A stretch of DNA of 64,000 nucleotides from Rhizobium sp. SEMIA4064. GTDB lineage: Bacteria > Pseudomonadota > Alphaproteobacteria > Rhizobiales > Rhizobiaceae. Below the pieces are notes generated by a model. It was not told where the DNA came from, did no database searches, and saw nothing but the letters and a program-made list of their open reading frames with translations. This document shows positions 44,301-51,709 of this stretch, piece by piece (positions within the stretch are counted from its first letter, which is position 1; the number at the start of each line of letters is the position of its first letter). Both the position numbers and the translations under genes were made by a program. Where the stretch lies: NCBI RefSeq assembly GCF_003025035.1, contig NZ_PYJN01000019.1, forward strand, positions 62,001 to 126,000, written 5' to 3'.

Positions 44301-44738
44301 TCGCGCCTCAGGGAGAGCGGCCAGATGGCGCCGATCCTGATGCTGTCGGCCAATATCGGCGACGGTGCCGCCGCCAAGGACAGTGACCACAGCCATAATG
44401 ACGCCATCGCCAAGCCGATCGATATCCGCCAGCTTCGCGACAAGCTCGCGCTGCATCTCGGCCTGAAATGGGTCTATGCCGACGGCTCCGTCCCCGTCCT
44501 GCCGAAACCCGCCCTACAGATGAAAAGCCCGGGGATAGAGCATGTGCGCGAGTTGATGCGGCTTGGCGAGATCGGCTACGTCAGAGGCATCGAAGCGAAG
44601 CTCGCGGACCTTGCCAAGCTGGACGAAAACCAACCCTTCACCGACGCTCTGCGCACCTATGTCCAAGCCTTCGATCTCGCCGGTTTCCTGGATTTCCTGC
44701 GCAGATTCGACAATGAAAAGGTAGAACCGATTGGCTGA
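41349..44738 (+). CDS. NCS1-permease-fused hybrid sensor histidine kinase
   Basis: A 1129-residue protein. Residues about 40-485 are a 12-helix nucleobase:cation symporter (NCS1, purine/cytosine permease) unit. A cysteine-rich module with eight Cys (503-540) follows, with CSVC, SLCC and CHDMC pieces that look zinc-binding. Then come two more membrane helices (about 565-635), a coiled-coil linker, and a kinase with HELRTPLN (His686), the N-box NLLSNAIKF, DTGRGIAE, and GLGLGLTI. A receiver (phosphoacceptor Asp972 in LVDISMPGMNGW) and a helical tail of about 100 residues complete it. This is the design of CrbS-like transporter kinases, with NCS1 instead of a solute:sodium symporter. Next to urt/ure it may sense urea or a related nitrogen compound. 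ATG at 41349 has AAGGA upstream. Confidence 0.88.
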   Translation: MAARQRIIPVRREYNRWVANQTLEDYALRFTAKSARQFSSQRISQTAIGAISFLALEAIGGAITLSYGTTNAFYAIIVASIAMLAIGLPISRYAIRHGVDIDLLTRGASFGYIGSTITSLIYASFTFMLFAIEASIMSGALELTLGIPLWIGYIVSAVMVIPLVTHGVRLISRFQLLTQPFWIVLNILPFVFIAFSDWGKFDLWRAFAGIHHASGASGTAAPFDLVEFGAASAVILALMSQIGEQADFLRFLPPEGRRKWRHHLVIFLAGPGWVIIGALKLLAGSFLVVLTLSSGVPADRAADPAQMYLTAFGYMIPWHNAALLLMAAFVVVSQLKINVMNAYAGSLAWSNFFSRLTHSHPGRVIWLVFNVAIALLLMELGIYKLLEETLGIFSIIAMAWLCTISADLFINKPLGLAPPGIEFKRAHLYDINPVGLGAMALSATIALIAHFGVLGAVAASLAPYITLVIAFIASPTLAWATKGKFYLARKPRQSWKRLTTITCSVCEHPFEPEDMAWCPAYAAPICSLCCSLDSRCHDMCKPKARLNTQVGTVAKTLLPETVVAKLATRLGRYGIAVVVALTAVGAILAMIAHQVGSASPETAAVVDRTILIVFFVFAVIAGVVCWFYVLAHDSRVVAEEESSRQNTLLLKEIAAHKKTDAALQSAKEAAEAANRAKSRYVVGLSHELRTPLNAVLGYAQILERDETIPAPRQSSLKVIRRSAEHLSGLIDGLLDISKIEAGRLQVYSNEINIQDFLDQIVDMFHPQAQAKGLAFVHERSAALPDYVRTDEKRLRQILVNLLSNAIKFTDTGSVRFEVGYRSQVASFTIADTGRGIAEKDLTRIYEPFQRGEADSVRPMPGLGLGLTITRLLTNTLGGEVSVVSEKDRGSTFKVRLMLSAVIRPMKPPAQEQRIVSYEGPRRTIVVVDDNEDHRELMREVLSPLDFIVLTANGGPDCLTLIEGIKPDLFLVDISMPGMNGWQLVSRLRESGQMAPILMLSANIGDGAAAKDSDHSHNDAIAKPIDIRQLRDKLALHLGLKWVYADGSVPVLPKPALQMKSPGIEHVRELMRLGEIGYVRGIEAKLADLAKLDENQPFTDALRTYVQAFDLAGFLDFLRRFDNEKVEPIG

Positions 44739-45648
44739 GACCGCCCTTCCCCGCGACATAGTCTTGCTCGTGGACGACTCGCCGGAGGCGCTCGGATTCC
44801 TGACCGACGCCCTGGAGCAATCGGGCTTCTCCGTGCTGATCGCGACATCGGGGCAGGCAGCGCTGAACATCGTCGATCGCATCACGCCGGACCTGATCCT
44901 GCTCGATGCCGTGATGCCGTCCATGGACGGTTTCGAGACCTGCCGGCGGCTCAAGGCCAATGCCGGCGTCGCGCAGGTGCCCGTGGTCTTCATGACCGGA
45001 CTGACCGAAACCGAGCATGTGGTGCATGCGCTGGAATCCGGCGGCGTCGACTACCTCACCAAGCCGATCAACGTCGACGAACTGCGCGCCCGCATCCGCG
45101 TCCATCTGCGCAATGCCCGCTCTGCCCAGAGCGCCAGGGTGGCGCTCGACGCCGCCGGCCGGCACCTCTTGGCGGTCAAAGGCGATGGCGCTATCCATTG
45201 GTCGACACCGCAAGCGACGCGCCTCGTCAATGCCGCCACCGGCAGCGACGACGGCCTCGATCTCGTGGCGAAACACATCGCCGCCTTCATGCGCGAACGG
45301 CCAGGCTTCGGGCGCGACAACCCATTTTCCATCAACAACGGCAGTCAGGCCGCTCTGCAGCTCGCCTTCCTCGGCGCGATCGGCCCCGACGAATATCTCT
45401 TTCGCCTGACCGCCACCAACCAGCGCGCCGATGACGGCGTGCTGCGTCAGCATTTCGCGCTCACCCAGCGCGAATCCGAAGTGCTGCTCTGGATCGCCAA
45501 AGGCAAATCAAACCGCGATATCGGCGAAATCTTGGGACTGTCCGCCCGCACGGTGAACAAACATCTGGAGCAGATCTATGTGAAGCTCGGCGTCGAAAAC
45601 CGAGCATCCGCGGCGGTAAAGGCAGCGCATGTGCTGCATGAGATGTAA
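44731..45648 (+). CDS. LuxR-type response regulator, partner of the permease-kinase
   Basis: A 305-residue protein. It has an N-terminal receiver (about 8-125) with phosphoacceptor Asp59 in LILLDAVMPSMDGF and the K in YLTKPIN, a middle region of about 90 residues, and a C-terminal LuxR/FixJ helix-turn-helix (about 240-300: LTQRESEVLLWIAKGKSNRD, then LSARTVNKHLEQIYVKLGV). The TTG start overlaps the kinase stop by 8 bases, so the pair is translationally coupled. The middle region resembles that of CrbR/ErdR-type regulators in layout. Targets are probably urtA and perhaps the kinase itself. Confidence 0.85.
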   Translation: MAETALPRDIVLLVDDSPEALGFLTDALEQSGFSVLIATSGQAALNIVDRITPDLILLDAVMPSMDGFETCRRLKANAGVAQVPVVFMTGLTETEHVVHALESGGVDYLTKPINVDELRARIRVHLRNARSAQSARVALDAAGRHLLAVKGDGAIHWSTPQATRLVNAATGSDDGLDLVAKHIAAFMRERPGFGRDNPFSINNGSQAALQLAFLGAIGPDEYLFRLTATNQRADDGVLRQHFALTQRESEVLLWIAKGKSNRDIGEILGLSARTVNKHLEQIYVKLGVENRASAAVKAAHVLHEM

Positions 45649-45759
45649 CTGAGGTCATCCTCCACCGCATGGCGGAGGGAAGGAATTAGGCCTCTCGATC
45701 CAACAGCTTGCGCCCTCCGAAAAACCACGGAAATGCCGTCGTTACCGCCTGAACGCAAA

Positions 45760-45784
45760 GAAGCCCGGTCAATGACCGGGCTTC
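45760..45784 (-). terminator. Rho-independent terminator after livJ
   Basis: A perfect 11-bp stem (45760-45770 with 45774-45784) and a three-base loop, followed by TTT on the minus strand, 40 bases after the livJ stop. It may also stop the convergent response regulator transcript. Confidence 0.75.
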
Positions 45785-45824
45785 CAGTTCGAACGCACCG
45801 CCGGTAAGCCGACGATACGGATGA

Positions 45825-46946
45825 TTACTTTTCGATTTCGGCGTAGTTGTACTTGCCGTCGGAACCCTTGGACCACTTGTACATCACGTAGTCCGGACGG
45901 GTGATGTCGCCCTTTTCGTTGAAGCCGAGTTGGCCGATGGCGGTCTTGTAGGGGCCCTTTGCCTTCAGCGCGTCGGCAACAGCCATCGGGTCGCTAGATC
46001 CGGCAGCCTTTGCGGCGTCGGCGATGACCTGCATGGCAGCATACGCATAGAGCGTGTAGCCTTCCGGCTCATAGCCGGCAGCGCGGAACTTGGCGACCAG
46101 GTCCTTGGAAGCCGGGTTCTTGCGCGGATCCGGCGCGAAGGTCATCAGCGTGCCGTCAACGGCATCGCCGGCGATCGAAGCAAGTTCGTTCGAGACGATA
46201 CCGTCACCGGACATGAAGTGAGCCTTGACGCCCTGGTCGGCCATCTGACGCATGATCAGGCCAGCTTCGGTGTGCAGACCGCCGTAGTAGACGAAGTCGA
46301 CGCCGGCGTTCTTCATCTTGGCGATGAGGGCCGAGTAGTCCTTGTCGCCGGGGGTGATGCCTTCATAAAGAACTTCCTTCACGCCAGCGGCGTTGAGGTT
46401 CTTCTTGGTTTCGTCGGCAAGGCCCTGGCCATACGGGGTCTTGTCGTGAACGACGGCAACCTTGGCGCCCTTGAAGTTGTCGGAAATGTACTTGCCGGCA
46501 ACTGCACCCTGCTGGTCGTCACGGCCGCAGGTACGGAAGGTGTTCCACAGGCCGCGTTCGGTGAAAACCGGGTTGGTGGAAGCCGGGGTGATCTGCAGGA
46601 TGCCGTTTTCGGCGTAAACTTCAGAAGCCGGGATGGAAACGCCCGAGTTGAAGTGACCGACAACGAACTTCACGCCATCAGCGACGAACTTGTTGGCAAC
46701 CGAAACGCCCTGCTTGGCGTCGGAAACGTCGTCGCCGAGTTCGAGCTTGATCTTTTCACCGTTGATGCCGCCGGCCGCGTTGATGTCGGCAACCGCCTGT
46801 TCAGCACCCTTCTGGAGCTGAGCGCCGAAAGCCGCGTTTGCACCCGTCAGAGGCCCTGCAACGCCAACGATGATGTCAGCCTTCGCAACGCCGCTAAGCG
46901 CGATCATCGCCGACAGAGCCACGGCCGACAGAAGATACTTCTTCAT
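45825..46946 (-). CDS. livJ: Branched-chain amino acid ABC transporter binding protein
   Basis: A LivJ/LivK-type periplasmic protein of 373 residues. It has a signal peptide ([19 protein letters not shown], cleaved after VAKADI), then [20 protein letters not shown] (about 24-43). Further family segments are [20 protein letters not shown] and [23 protein letters not shown] at 46946 gives the natural signal peptide; the longer frame does not. It is the last gene of the liv cluster, with a 181-base gap that could contain a separate promoter. Confidence 0.93.
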   Translation of the reverse strand: MKKYLLSAVALSAMIALSGVAKADIIVGVAGPLTGANAAFGAQLQKGAEQAVADINAAGGINGEKIKLELGDDVSDAKQGVSVANKFVADGVKFVVGHFNSGVSIPASEVYAENGILQITPASTNPVFTERGLWNTFRTCGRDDQQGAVAGKYISDNFKGAKVAVVHDKTPYGQGLADETKKNLNAAGVKEVLYEGITPGDKDYSALIAKMKNAGVDFVYYGGLHTEAGLIMRQMADQGVKAHFMSGDGIVSNELASIAGDAVDGTLMTFAPDPRKNPASKDLVAKFRAAGYEPEGYTLYAYAAMQVIADAAKAAGSSDPMAVADALKAKGPYKTAIGQLGFNEKGDITRPDYVMYKWSKGSDGKYNYAEIEK

Positions 46947-47127
46947 ATTGTTACTCCCAATTTTTTGAGCGGGTTCCGTTTGATTTGCCGTGCGCAATAC
47001 CCACCAATCATCGCGCCGGTAAGCTTGTATTTCGAAGTCTGGAGGGCATGATCCCGAAAGTGTCGAGCTGTTTTGGATAGGATCAAGCCCACCTTGTGTT
47101 CAGACTGAGCCTAGTTTCGGCGCACTG

Positions 47128-47481
47128 TCAATTCTTCTTCTTCCACGAGAAGGCAGAAGTTTTTTCATACAGCCAATAGTAGTTGTTCACCATCTGGTAG
47201 GTGCGGCGATAACGATACCCAGCCGTCGAGAAAATAAGGAGAAGAACCACATCGAGGATATAGTTGCCGAGGTCGAAAACCGGACCGTTGAACAGCGCAT
47301 GATGCAGGAATTGCAGCCCGAGGCCGATCAGGAACGTATAGATCACCGCCAGCGGATACGAGTTCCAGTTGCTCGCCACAGCGCGGCCGGCACGCCATGC
47401 CGTCCAGAAACCCAAAAAAACGATAATGGCACGAATGACGAGGCGCCCGCCGCTATCGCTTTCGAAGAAAAGTCCTTGCAT
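47128..47481 (-). CDS. DUF6867 small membrane protein of the liv cluster
   Basis: A 117-residue protein with three hydrophobic segments (about 16-35, 43-62 and 72-87) and a basic C-terminus (SWKKKN). It matches the DUF6867 proteins that accompany liv clusters in Rhizobiales. Function unknown. It follows livF by 24 bases, so an accessory role in transport is plausible but not shown. Confidence 0.75.
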   Translation of the reverse strand: MQGLFFESDSGGRLVIRAIIVFLGFWTAWRAGRAVASNWNSYPLAVIYTFLIGLGLQFLHHALFNGPVFDLGNYILDVVLLLIFSTAGYRYRRTYQMVNNYYWLYEKTSAFSWKKKN

Positions 47482-47505
47482 ATCAAATTCTCCGCAGAAC
47501 GGGGC

Positions 47506-48234
47506 TCAATGGTGACCGCCTTCGAGATAGGCGGAACGCACTTCCGGATTGGCGAGCAGTTCCTGGCCGGAGCCGCTCATCGTCACCCGGCCGTTGACCA
47601 TGACATAGGCGCGGTCGGAAAGCTTCAGGGCCGCAAAAGCGTTCTGCTCGACCAGGAAGACGGTGAGCCCCTGGCTCTTGTTCAGAACCTTGATGGCTTC
47701 GAAAATGCCCTTGACGATCAGCGGCGCGAGGCCGAGCGACGGCTCGTCGAGCAGAAGCAGCTTCGGGCGCGCCATCAGCGCACGGCCGATCGACAGCATC
47801 TGCTGCTCGCCGCCCGACAGCGTACCACCACGCTGCGACTGACGCTCCTTCAAGCGTGGAAACAGGGTGAAGATCTTCTCGACGTCCTCATTGAAATATT
47901 TGAGCTTGTCGAGGCTCGCACCCATCTGCAGGTTTTCATAGACCGTCATGCGCGGGAAGATGCGCCGCCCCTCGGGTGACTGCGCGATACGCAGCCGGGC
48001 GATCTCATGGGTCGGCATGTGGGTAATGTCGCGGCCGTCGAAGGTCACCGAACCAGTGCGGGCTTGCGGGCTGCCGCAAATCGTCATCATCAATGTCGAC
48101 TTGCCGGCACCGTTGGCGCCGATCAGGCTGACGATTTCGCCGCTGTTGACTTCAACATTTACGCCGGCAAGGGCGCGGATATTGCCGTAATAGGTTTCGA
48201 CGCCTTCAACTTTCAGAAGCGGTTGCCCCGTCAT
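47506..48234 (-). CDS. livF: Branched-chain amino acid ABC transporter ATPase LivF
   Basis: A 242-residue ATPase: Walker A (GANGAGKSTLMM), signature (LSGGEQQMLSIGRAL), Walker B (LLLLDEPSLGLAP). The ATG overlaps the livG stop by four bases. Confidence 0.93.
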   Translation of the reverse strand: MTGQPLLKVEGVETYYGNIRALAGVNVEVNSGEIVSLIGANGAGKSTLMMTICGSPQARTGSVTFDGRDITHMPTHEIARLRIAQSPEGRRIFPRMTVYENLQMGASLDKLKYFNEDVEKIFTLFPRLKERQSQRGGTLSGGEQQMLSIGRALMARPKLLLLDEPSLGLAPLIVKGIFEAIKVLNKSQGLTVFLVEQNAFAALKLSDRAYVMVNGRVTMSGSGQELLANPEVRSAYLEGGHH

Positions 48235-49106
48235 CGATGTTCGCCCTCTTGGAGGTGCTCGACTTCGGCAATCACCTCTTCCACTTCTTCATCTTCGACA
48301 CCCAGATAGGCCGCGATCACTCTCGGATCGTTCTTGACCTCATCCGGCGTACCATCGGCAATCTTCTGTCCGTATTCCAGCACGACGACATGGTCGGAGA
48401 TTTCCATCACCACGGACATGTCGTGTTCGATCAGAAGGATCGACGTATCGGCATCCTTGCGAATGCTGCGCAGGAATTCGTTGAGCACCAGCGACTCGCG
48501 CGGGTTGAGACCGGCGGCCGGCTCGTCCAGGCATAGGAGTTCGGGGCCAGTACACATGGCACGGGCAATTTCCAGACGACGTTGCGCGCCGTACGGAAGA
48601 TCGCCGGCCGGATCGTCGGCGCGATCGACAAGATCGGCCTTCTCCAGCCAGAAGCGTGCCAGCTCGATGGCATTCTTGGCCTCGGCGCGATATTTGCCGA
48701 TGCCGAGCAGACCAAGCACGGTAAAGCCGGACGCGCGCATGAGCTTGTTGTGTTGCGCGACCAGCAGGTTTTCAAGCACGGTCAGGCCCGAGAACAGGCG
48801 GATGTTCTGGAATGTGCGCGCCACCTTGGCTTCGCGCGTGATCCGGAAATCCGGCAGCCGCTCCAGGAGGAACTGCTTGCCACTCTTCTGATTGAGCGTA
48901 ATCATCCCCATCGTCGGCTTGTAGAAACCGGTGATGCAGTTGAACACAGTGGTCTTGCCGGCGCCGTTCGGTCCGATCAGCGCGGTAATATCGCCGCGCT
49001 TGGCCTCGAATGAGAAGTCGTTGATCGCCATCAGGCCGCCGAACTTCATCGACAGGTGATCGACCTTCAGCAGGATGTCGTCGGGGATTGCGGTCACAGC
49101 GTTCAT
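48231..49106 (-). CDS. livG: Branched-chain amino acid ABC transporter ATPase LivG
   Basis: A 291-residue ATPase with Walker A (GPNGAGKTTVFN), the LivG-specific RTFQNIRLFSGLTVLENLLV (about 90-109), DLPYGAQRRLEIARAM as the signature region, and Walker B (LLCLDEPAAGLNP). The C-terminus is extended by an acidic tail (DEEVEEVIAEVEHL). The start overlaps the livM stop. Confidence 0.93.
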   Translation of the reverse strand: MNAVTAIPDDILLKVDHLSMKFGGLMAINDFSFEAKRGDITALIGPNGAGKTTVFNCITGFYKPTMGMITLNQKSGKQFLLERLPDFRITREAKVARTFQNIRLFSGLTVLENLLVAQHNKLMRASGFTVLGLLGIGKYRAEAKNAIELARFWLEKADLVDRADDPAGDLPYGAQRRLEIARAMCTGPELLCLDEPAAGLNPRESLVLNEFLRSIRKDADTSILLIEHDMSVVMEISDHVVVLEYGQKIADGTPDEVKNDPRVIAAYLGVEDEEVEEVIAEVEHLQEGEHR

Positions 49107-50497
49107 CAGCCGTGGCCCTCCTTTGTAAAGCTGCCGGAGACCGCTTTCCGCTCCTTGAGGAAGGCGGTCGGCTCGCGCGTGCCGACGAAGCCGCGCGGCT
49201 TGATGATCATCACGACCACCATGGCGAGCCCGAAAATCAGCATACGGTAGAGTTCCGGGGTGAAATCAGCACCGAAAATTATCTTGAGGAAGCCCATGTC
49301 GCGCAGCAATTCCGTGCCGCCCACCATGGCGATCGCGGCGATGGCGATGCCCTTCAGCGAACCCATGCCGCCAAGCACGACGATAGCCAGGATGACAGCC
49401 GATTCGAGGAACACGAAGGATTCCGGCGAGACGAAGCCCTGACGCGCGGCAAAGAACGAGCCGGCGAAGCCGCCAAACATCGCGCCGGTGGCGAATGCCG
49501 TCAGCTTCGTCGTCACCGTATTGATGCCGAGCGAGCGGCAGGCGATTTCGTCTTCGCGCAAGGCTTCCCAGGCGCGGCCGATCGGCATCCGCCGCAGCCG
49601 GATCGTCACATAGGCGGTCAGCATGCAGAGCGCCAGGATGACGTAGAACAGGAAGATCTTGTACCAGGCCGACGAGATCGGCAGGCCGAAAGTCTTGATG
49701 ACGTTGTGCGGATCCTTGAGATCGAAGGTATAAAATCCGAACAGCGAGGCCTTGGTGATGTTGGAAATGCCGAAACTGCCGCGGGTAAGATCCGTCCAGT
49801 TGGTGATGACGATCCGGATGATTTCACCGAAAGCCAGCGTCACGATGGCCAGATAGTCGCCGCGCAGGCGCAGCACCGGGAAGCCGAGGATCATGCCCCA
49901 CAACCCGGCGAAGATGCCAGACAACGGCAGCAGGATCCAGAAGGACAGGCCGAAATGCGTCGACAGAAGCGCGTAGGAATAAGCTCCGACCGCATAGAAG
50001 GCGACGTAACCGAGGTCGAGCAGGCCGGCGAGACCGACGACGATGTTCAGGCCCCAGGCAAGCATCACATAGATCAGGATCTGGATGCCGAAATTGTCGA
50101 CATAGGTCAACGATCCCTGCGCACCGAAAAGCGCCAGCGCCAACAGCGGATAGACGAGCAGGAAGACCAGCGCTATCGCGTTAAAGTTCTTCGAGATGAA
50201 GCCGGGTTCGGCTTCGACGGGCGGAGCCTTCGCCTTGGCGGCTTTCATGGCCGCCAGATTGGGCTGTACGAACACCGTCATGACGAAACGGCCGACTGCA
50301 GCGATCGCGACGATGGATGCCAACAGGCCCCAGCGCTGAATGATGATCAACTGGTTGTCGATATTCTGCTCGGTCTTCAGGCCGATATAGAGCACGAACA
50401 TGCCGAATGCGATGAGCGCTGTCCAAAGGGCGTCGGTAAGCCCTTTCTGGACAAGGCCGGGCGCGGTCTTGCCTGGAACGAAATTTGAACTTGCCAT
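49106..50497 (-). CDS. livM: Branched-chain amino acid ABC transporter permease LivM
   Basis: A 463-residue permease. It has about 10-11 membrane segments; the N-terminal 110 residues add helices and a basic cytoplasmic loop before the LivM domain, which carries [20 protein letters not shown] (about 151-170) and the ATPase-contact region [18 protein letters not shown]. It lies 4 bases after livH. Confidence 0.92.
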   Translation of the reverse strand: MASSNFVPGKTAPGLVQKGLTDALWTALIAFGMFVLYIGLKTEQNIDNQLIIIQRWGLLASIVAIAAVGRFVMTVFVQPNLAAMKAAKAKAPPVEAEPGFISKNFNAIALVFLLVYPLLALALFGAQGSLTYVDNFGIQILIYVMLAWGLNIVVGLAGLLDLGYVAFYAVGAYSYALLSTHFGLSFWILLPLSGIFAGLWGMILGFPVLRLRGDYLAIVTLAFGEIIRIVITNWTDLTRGSFGISNITKASLFGFYTFDLKDPHNVIKTFGLPISSAWYKIFLFYVILALCMLTAYVTIRLRRMPIGRAWEALREDEIACRSLGINTVTTKLTAFATGAMFGGFAGSFFAARQGFVSPESFVFLESAVILAIVVLGGMGSLKGIAIAAIAMVGGTELLRDMGFLKIIFGADFTPELYRMLIFGLAMVVVMIIKPRGFVGTREPTAFLKERKAVSGSFTKEGHG

Positions 50498-50501
50498 GGC
50501 G

Positions 50502-51404
50502 TTATACCTTTTCGACTTCCGGCCGTCCGAGAATACCCGTCGGCTTGAAGATCAACACGTAGGCCAAGATGCCGTAGGTCGCGACATCCTTGTACGCGAT
50601 AGCGAAATTGCCCGACCAGAACGACTCGATGAAACCGATCATCAGTCCGCCGAGAACGGCACCCGGCAACGAGCCGATGCCTCCGAGAACGGCCGCGGTG
50701 AACGCCTTGACACCGGGAACGAAGCCATCGGTAAAGTTGGCGACACCATAATACATCAGGTACATCGTGCCAGCGACAGCGGCGAGCGCTGCGCCCATGA
50801 TGAAGGTGACGGAAATGGTGCGGTCGACATTGATGCCAAGCAGTGCCGCCATCTTGCGATCCTGCTCCGTGGCGCGCTGGGCGCGGCCAAGCGCGGTCTT
50901 GTTGACCAGATACCAGAAAGCAGCGAGCAGAACGACCGTGCAGATGAAGATGATGATCTGCTTCAACGACAGCGATACGCCGCCGATGTTGTAGACATCG
51001 CCCACCAGCGTCGGGATCGGCTTGTTGCGCGGGCCCTGTGCGACCTGGATGAAGTTCGACAGCACGATCGACATGCCGATCGCGGTGATCAGCGGCGCCA
51101 GGCGGAACGAACCGCGCAGCGGCCGATAAGCGACACGCTCGATCACCCAATTCCACAGGCTCGTCATCAACATGGCGACGATGAGCATCACCAGAAGCAT
51201 GATTGCCACCGGCAGTCCTGCAAACAGCGATACGAGAACCAGGTAAGTGATAAGAGCGGCGAATCCGCCGAGCATGAACACGTCGCCATGAGCAAAGTTG
51301 ATCATGCCGATGATGCCGTAAACCATGGTATAGCCAATGGCGATCAGGCCGTAAATTGACCCGAGAGTCAGCCCGTTAAGGAGCTGCTGGATAAAATAAT
51401 CCAT
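50502..51404 (-). CDS. livH: Branched-chain amino acid ABC transporter permease LivH
   Basis: A 300-residue permease opening [20 protein letters not shown], with the family motif [16 protein letters not shown] (about 32-47) and the conserved [20 protein letters not shown] loop. First gene of livHMGF. The operon promoter lies in the 305-base gap upstream. Confidence 0.93.
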   Translation of the reverse strand: MDYFIQQLLNGLTLGSIYGLIAIGYTMVYGIIGMINFAHGDVFMLGGFAALITYLVLVSLFAGLPVAIMLLVMLIVAMLMTSLWNWVIERVAYRPLRGSFRLAPLITAIGMSIVLSNFIQVAQGPRNKPIPTLVGDVYNIGGVSLSLKQIIIFICTVVLLAAFWYLVNKTALGRAQRATEQDRKMAALLGINVDRTISVTFIMGAALAAVAGTMYLMYYGVANFTDGFVPGVKAFTAAVLGGIGSLPGAVLGGLMIGFIESFWSGNFAIAYKDVATYGILAYVLIFKPTGILGRPEVEKV

Positions 51405-51709
51405 ATGTCATTTCCCCTGGATGCGGAGTTCATCGACCGCATCTCTTATTGGTTAGGGTTTCCTTCAAGAGGGCCCGTAGGGGCGATTCCATACTGTTTT
51501 CGAAGGAAATGTGAAGCCAAAAAGGCAGGAAATTGACAAAATCTTTTCAAAAGGCGGCGCAATGACGCAATTCGAGCCAGAAAAGATAGAAAAACAGCAT
51601 TCTCTGGCTCAAAAATAGCCAAGACAATCCGCCTGTGTATTTCGGTCAAAAAAATCTCTTCAGAAACGGGCTCCTGAGAAGCCCGCTCTCTTCCCTTCAG
51701 ACCTGACGG
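51405..51709. other. Intergenic region upstream of livH
   Basis: About 305 bases of lower GC. It holds the end of the GcvT transcript (hairpin at 51667-51685) and the promoter region of the liv operon, in which I cannot assign a clear motif. A small open frame (51446-51649) has no supporting features. Confidence 0.4.
51667..51685 (-). terminator. Terminator-like hairpin after the GcvT-family gene
   Basis: A six-base GC-rich stem (51667-51672 with 51680-51685) with a seven-base loop, followed by TTT on the minus strand, 25 bases beyond the stop at 51710. Confidence 0.5.
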
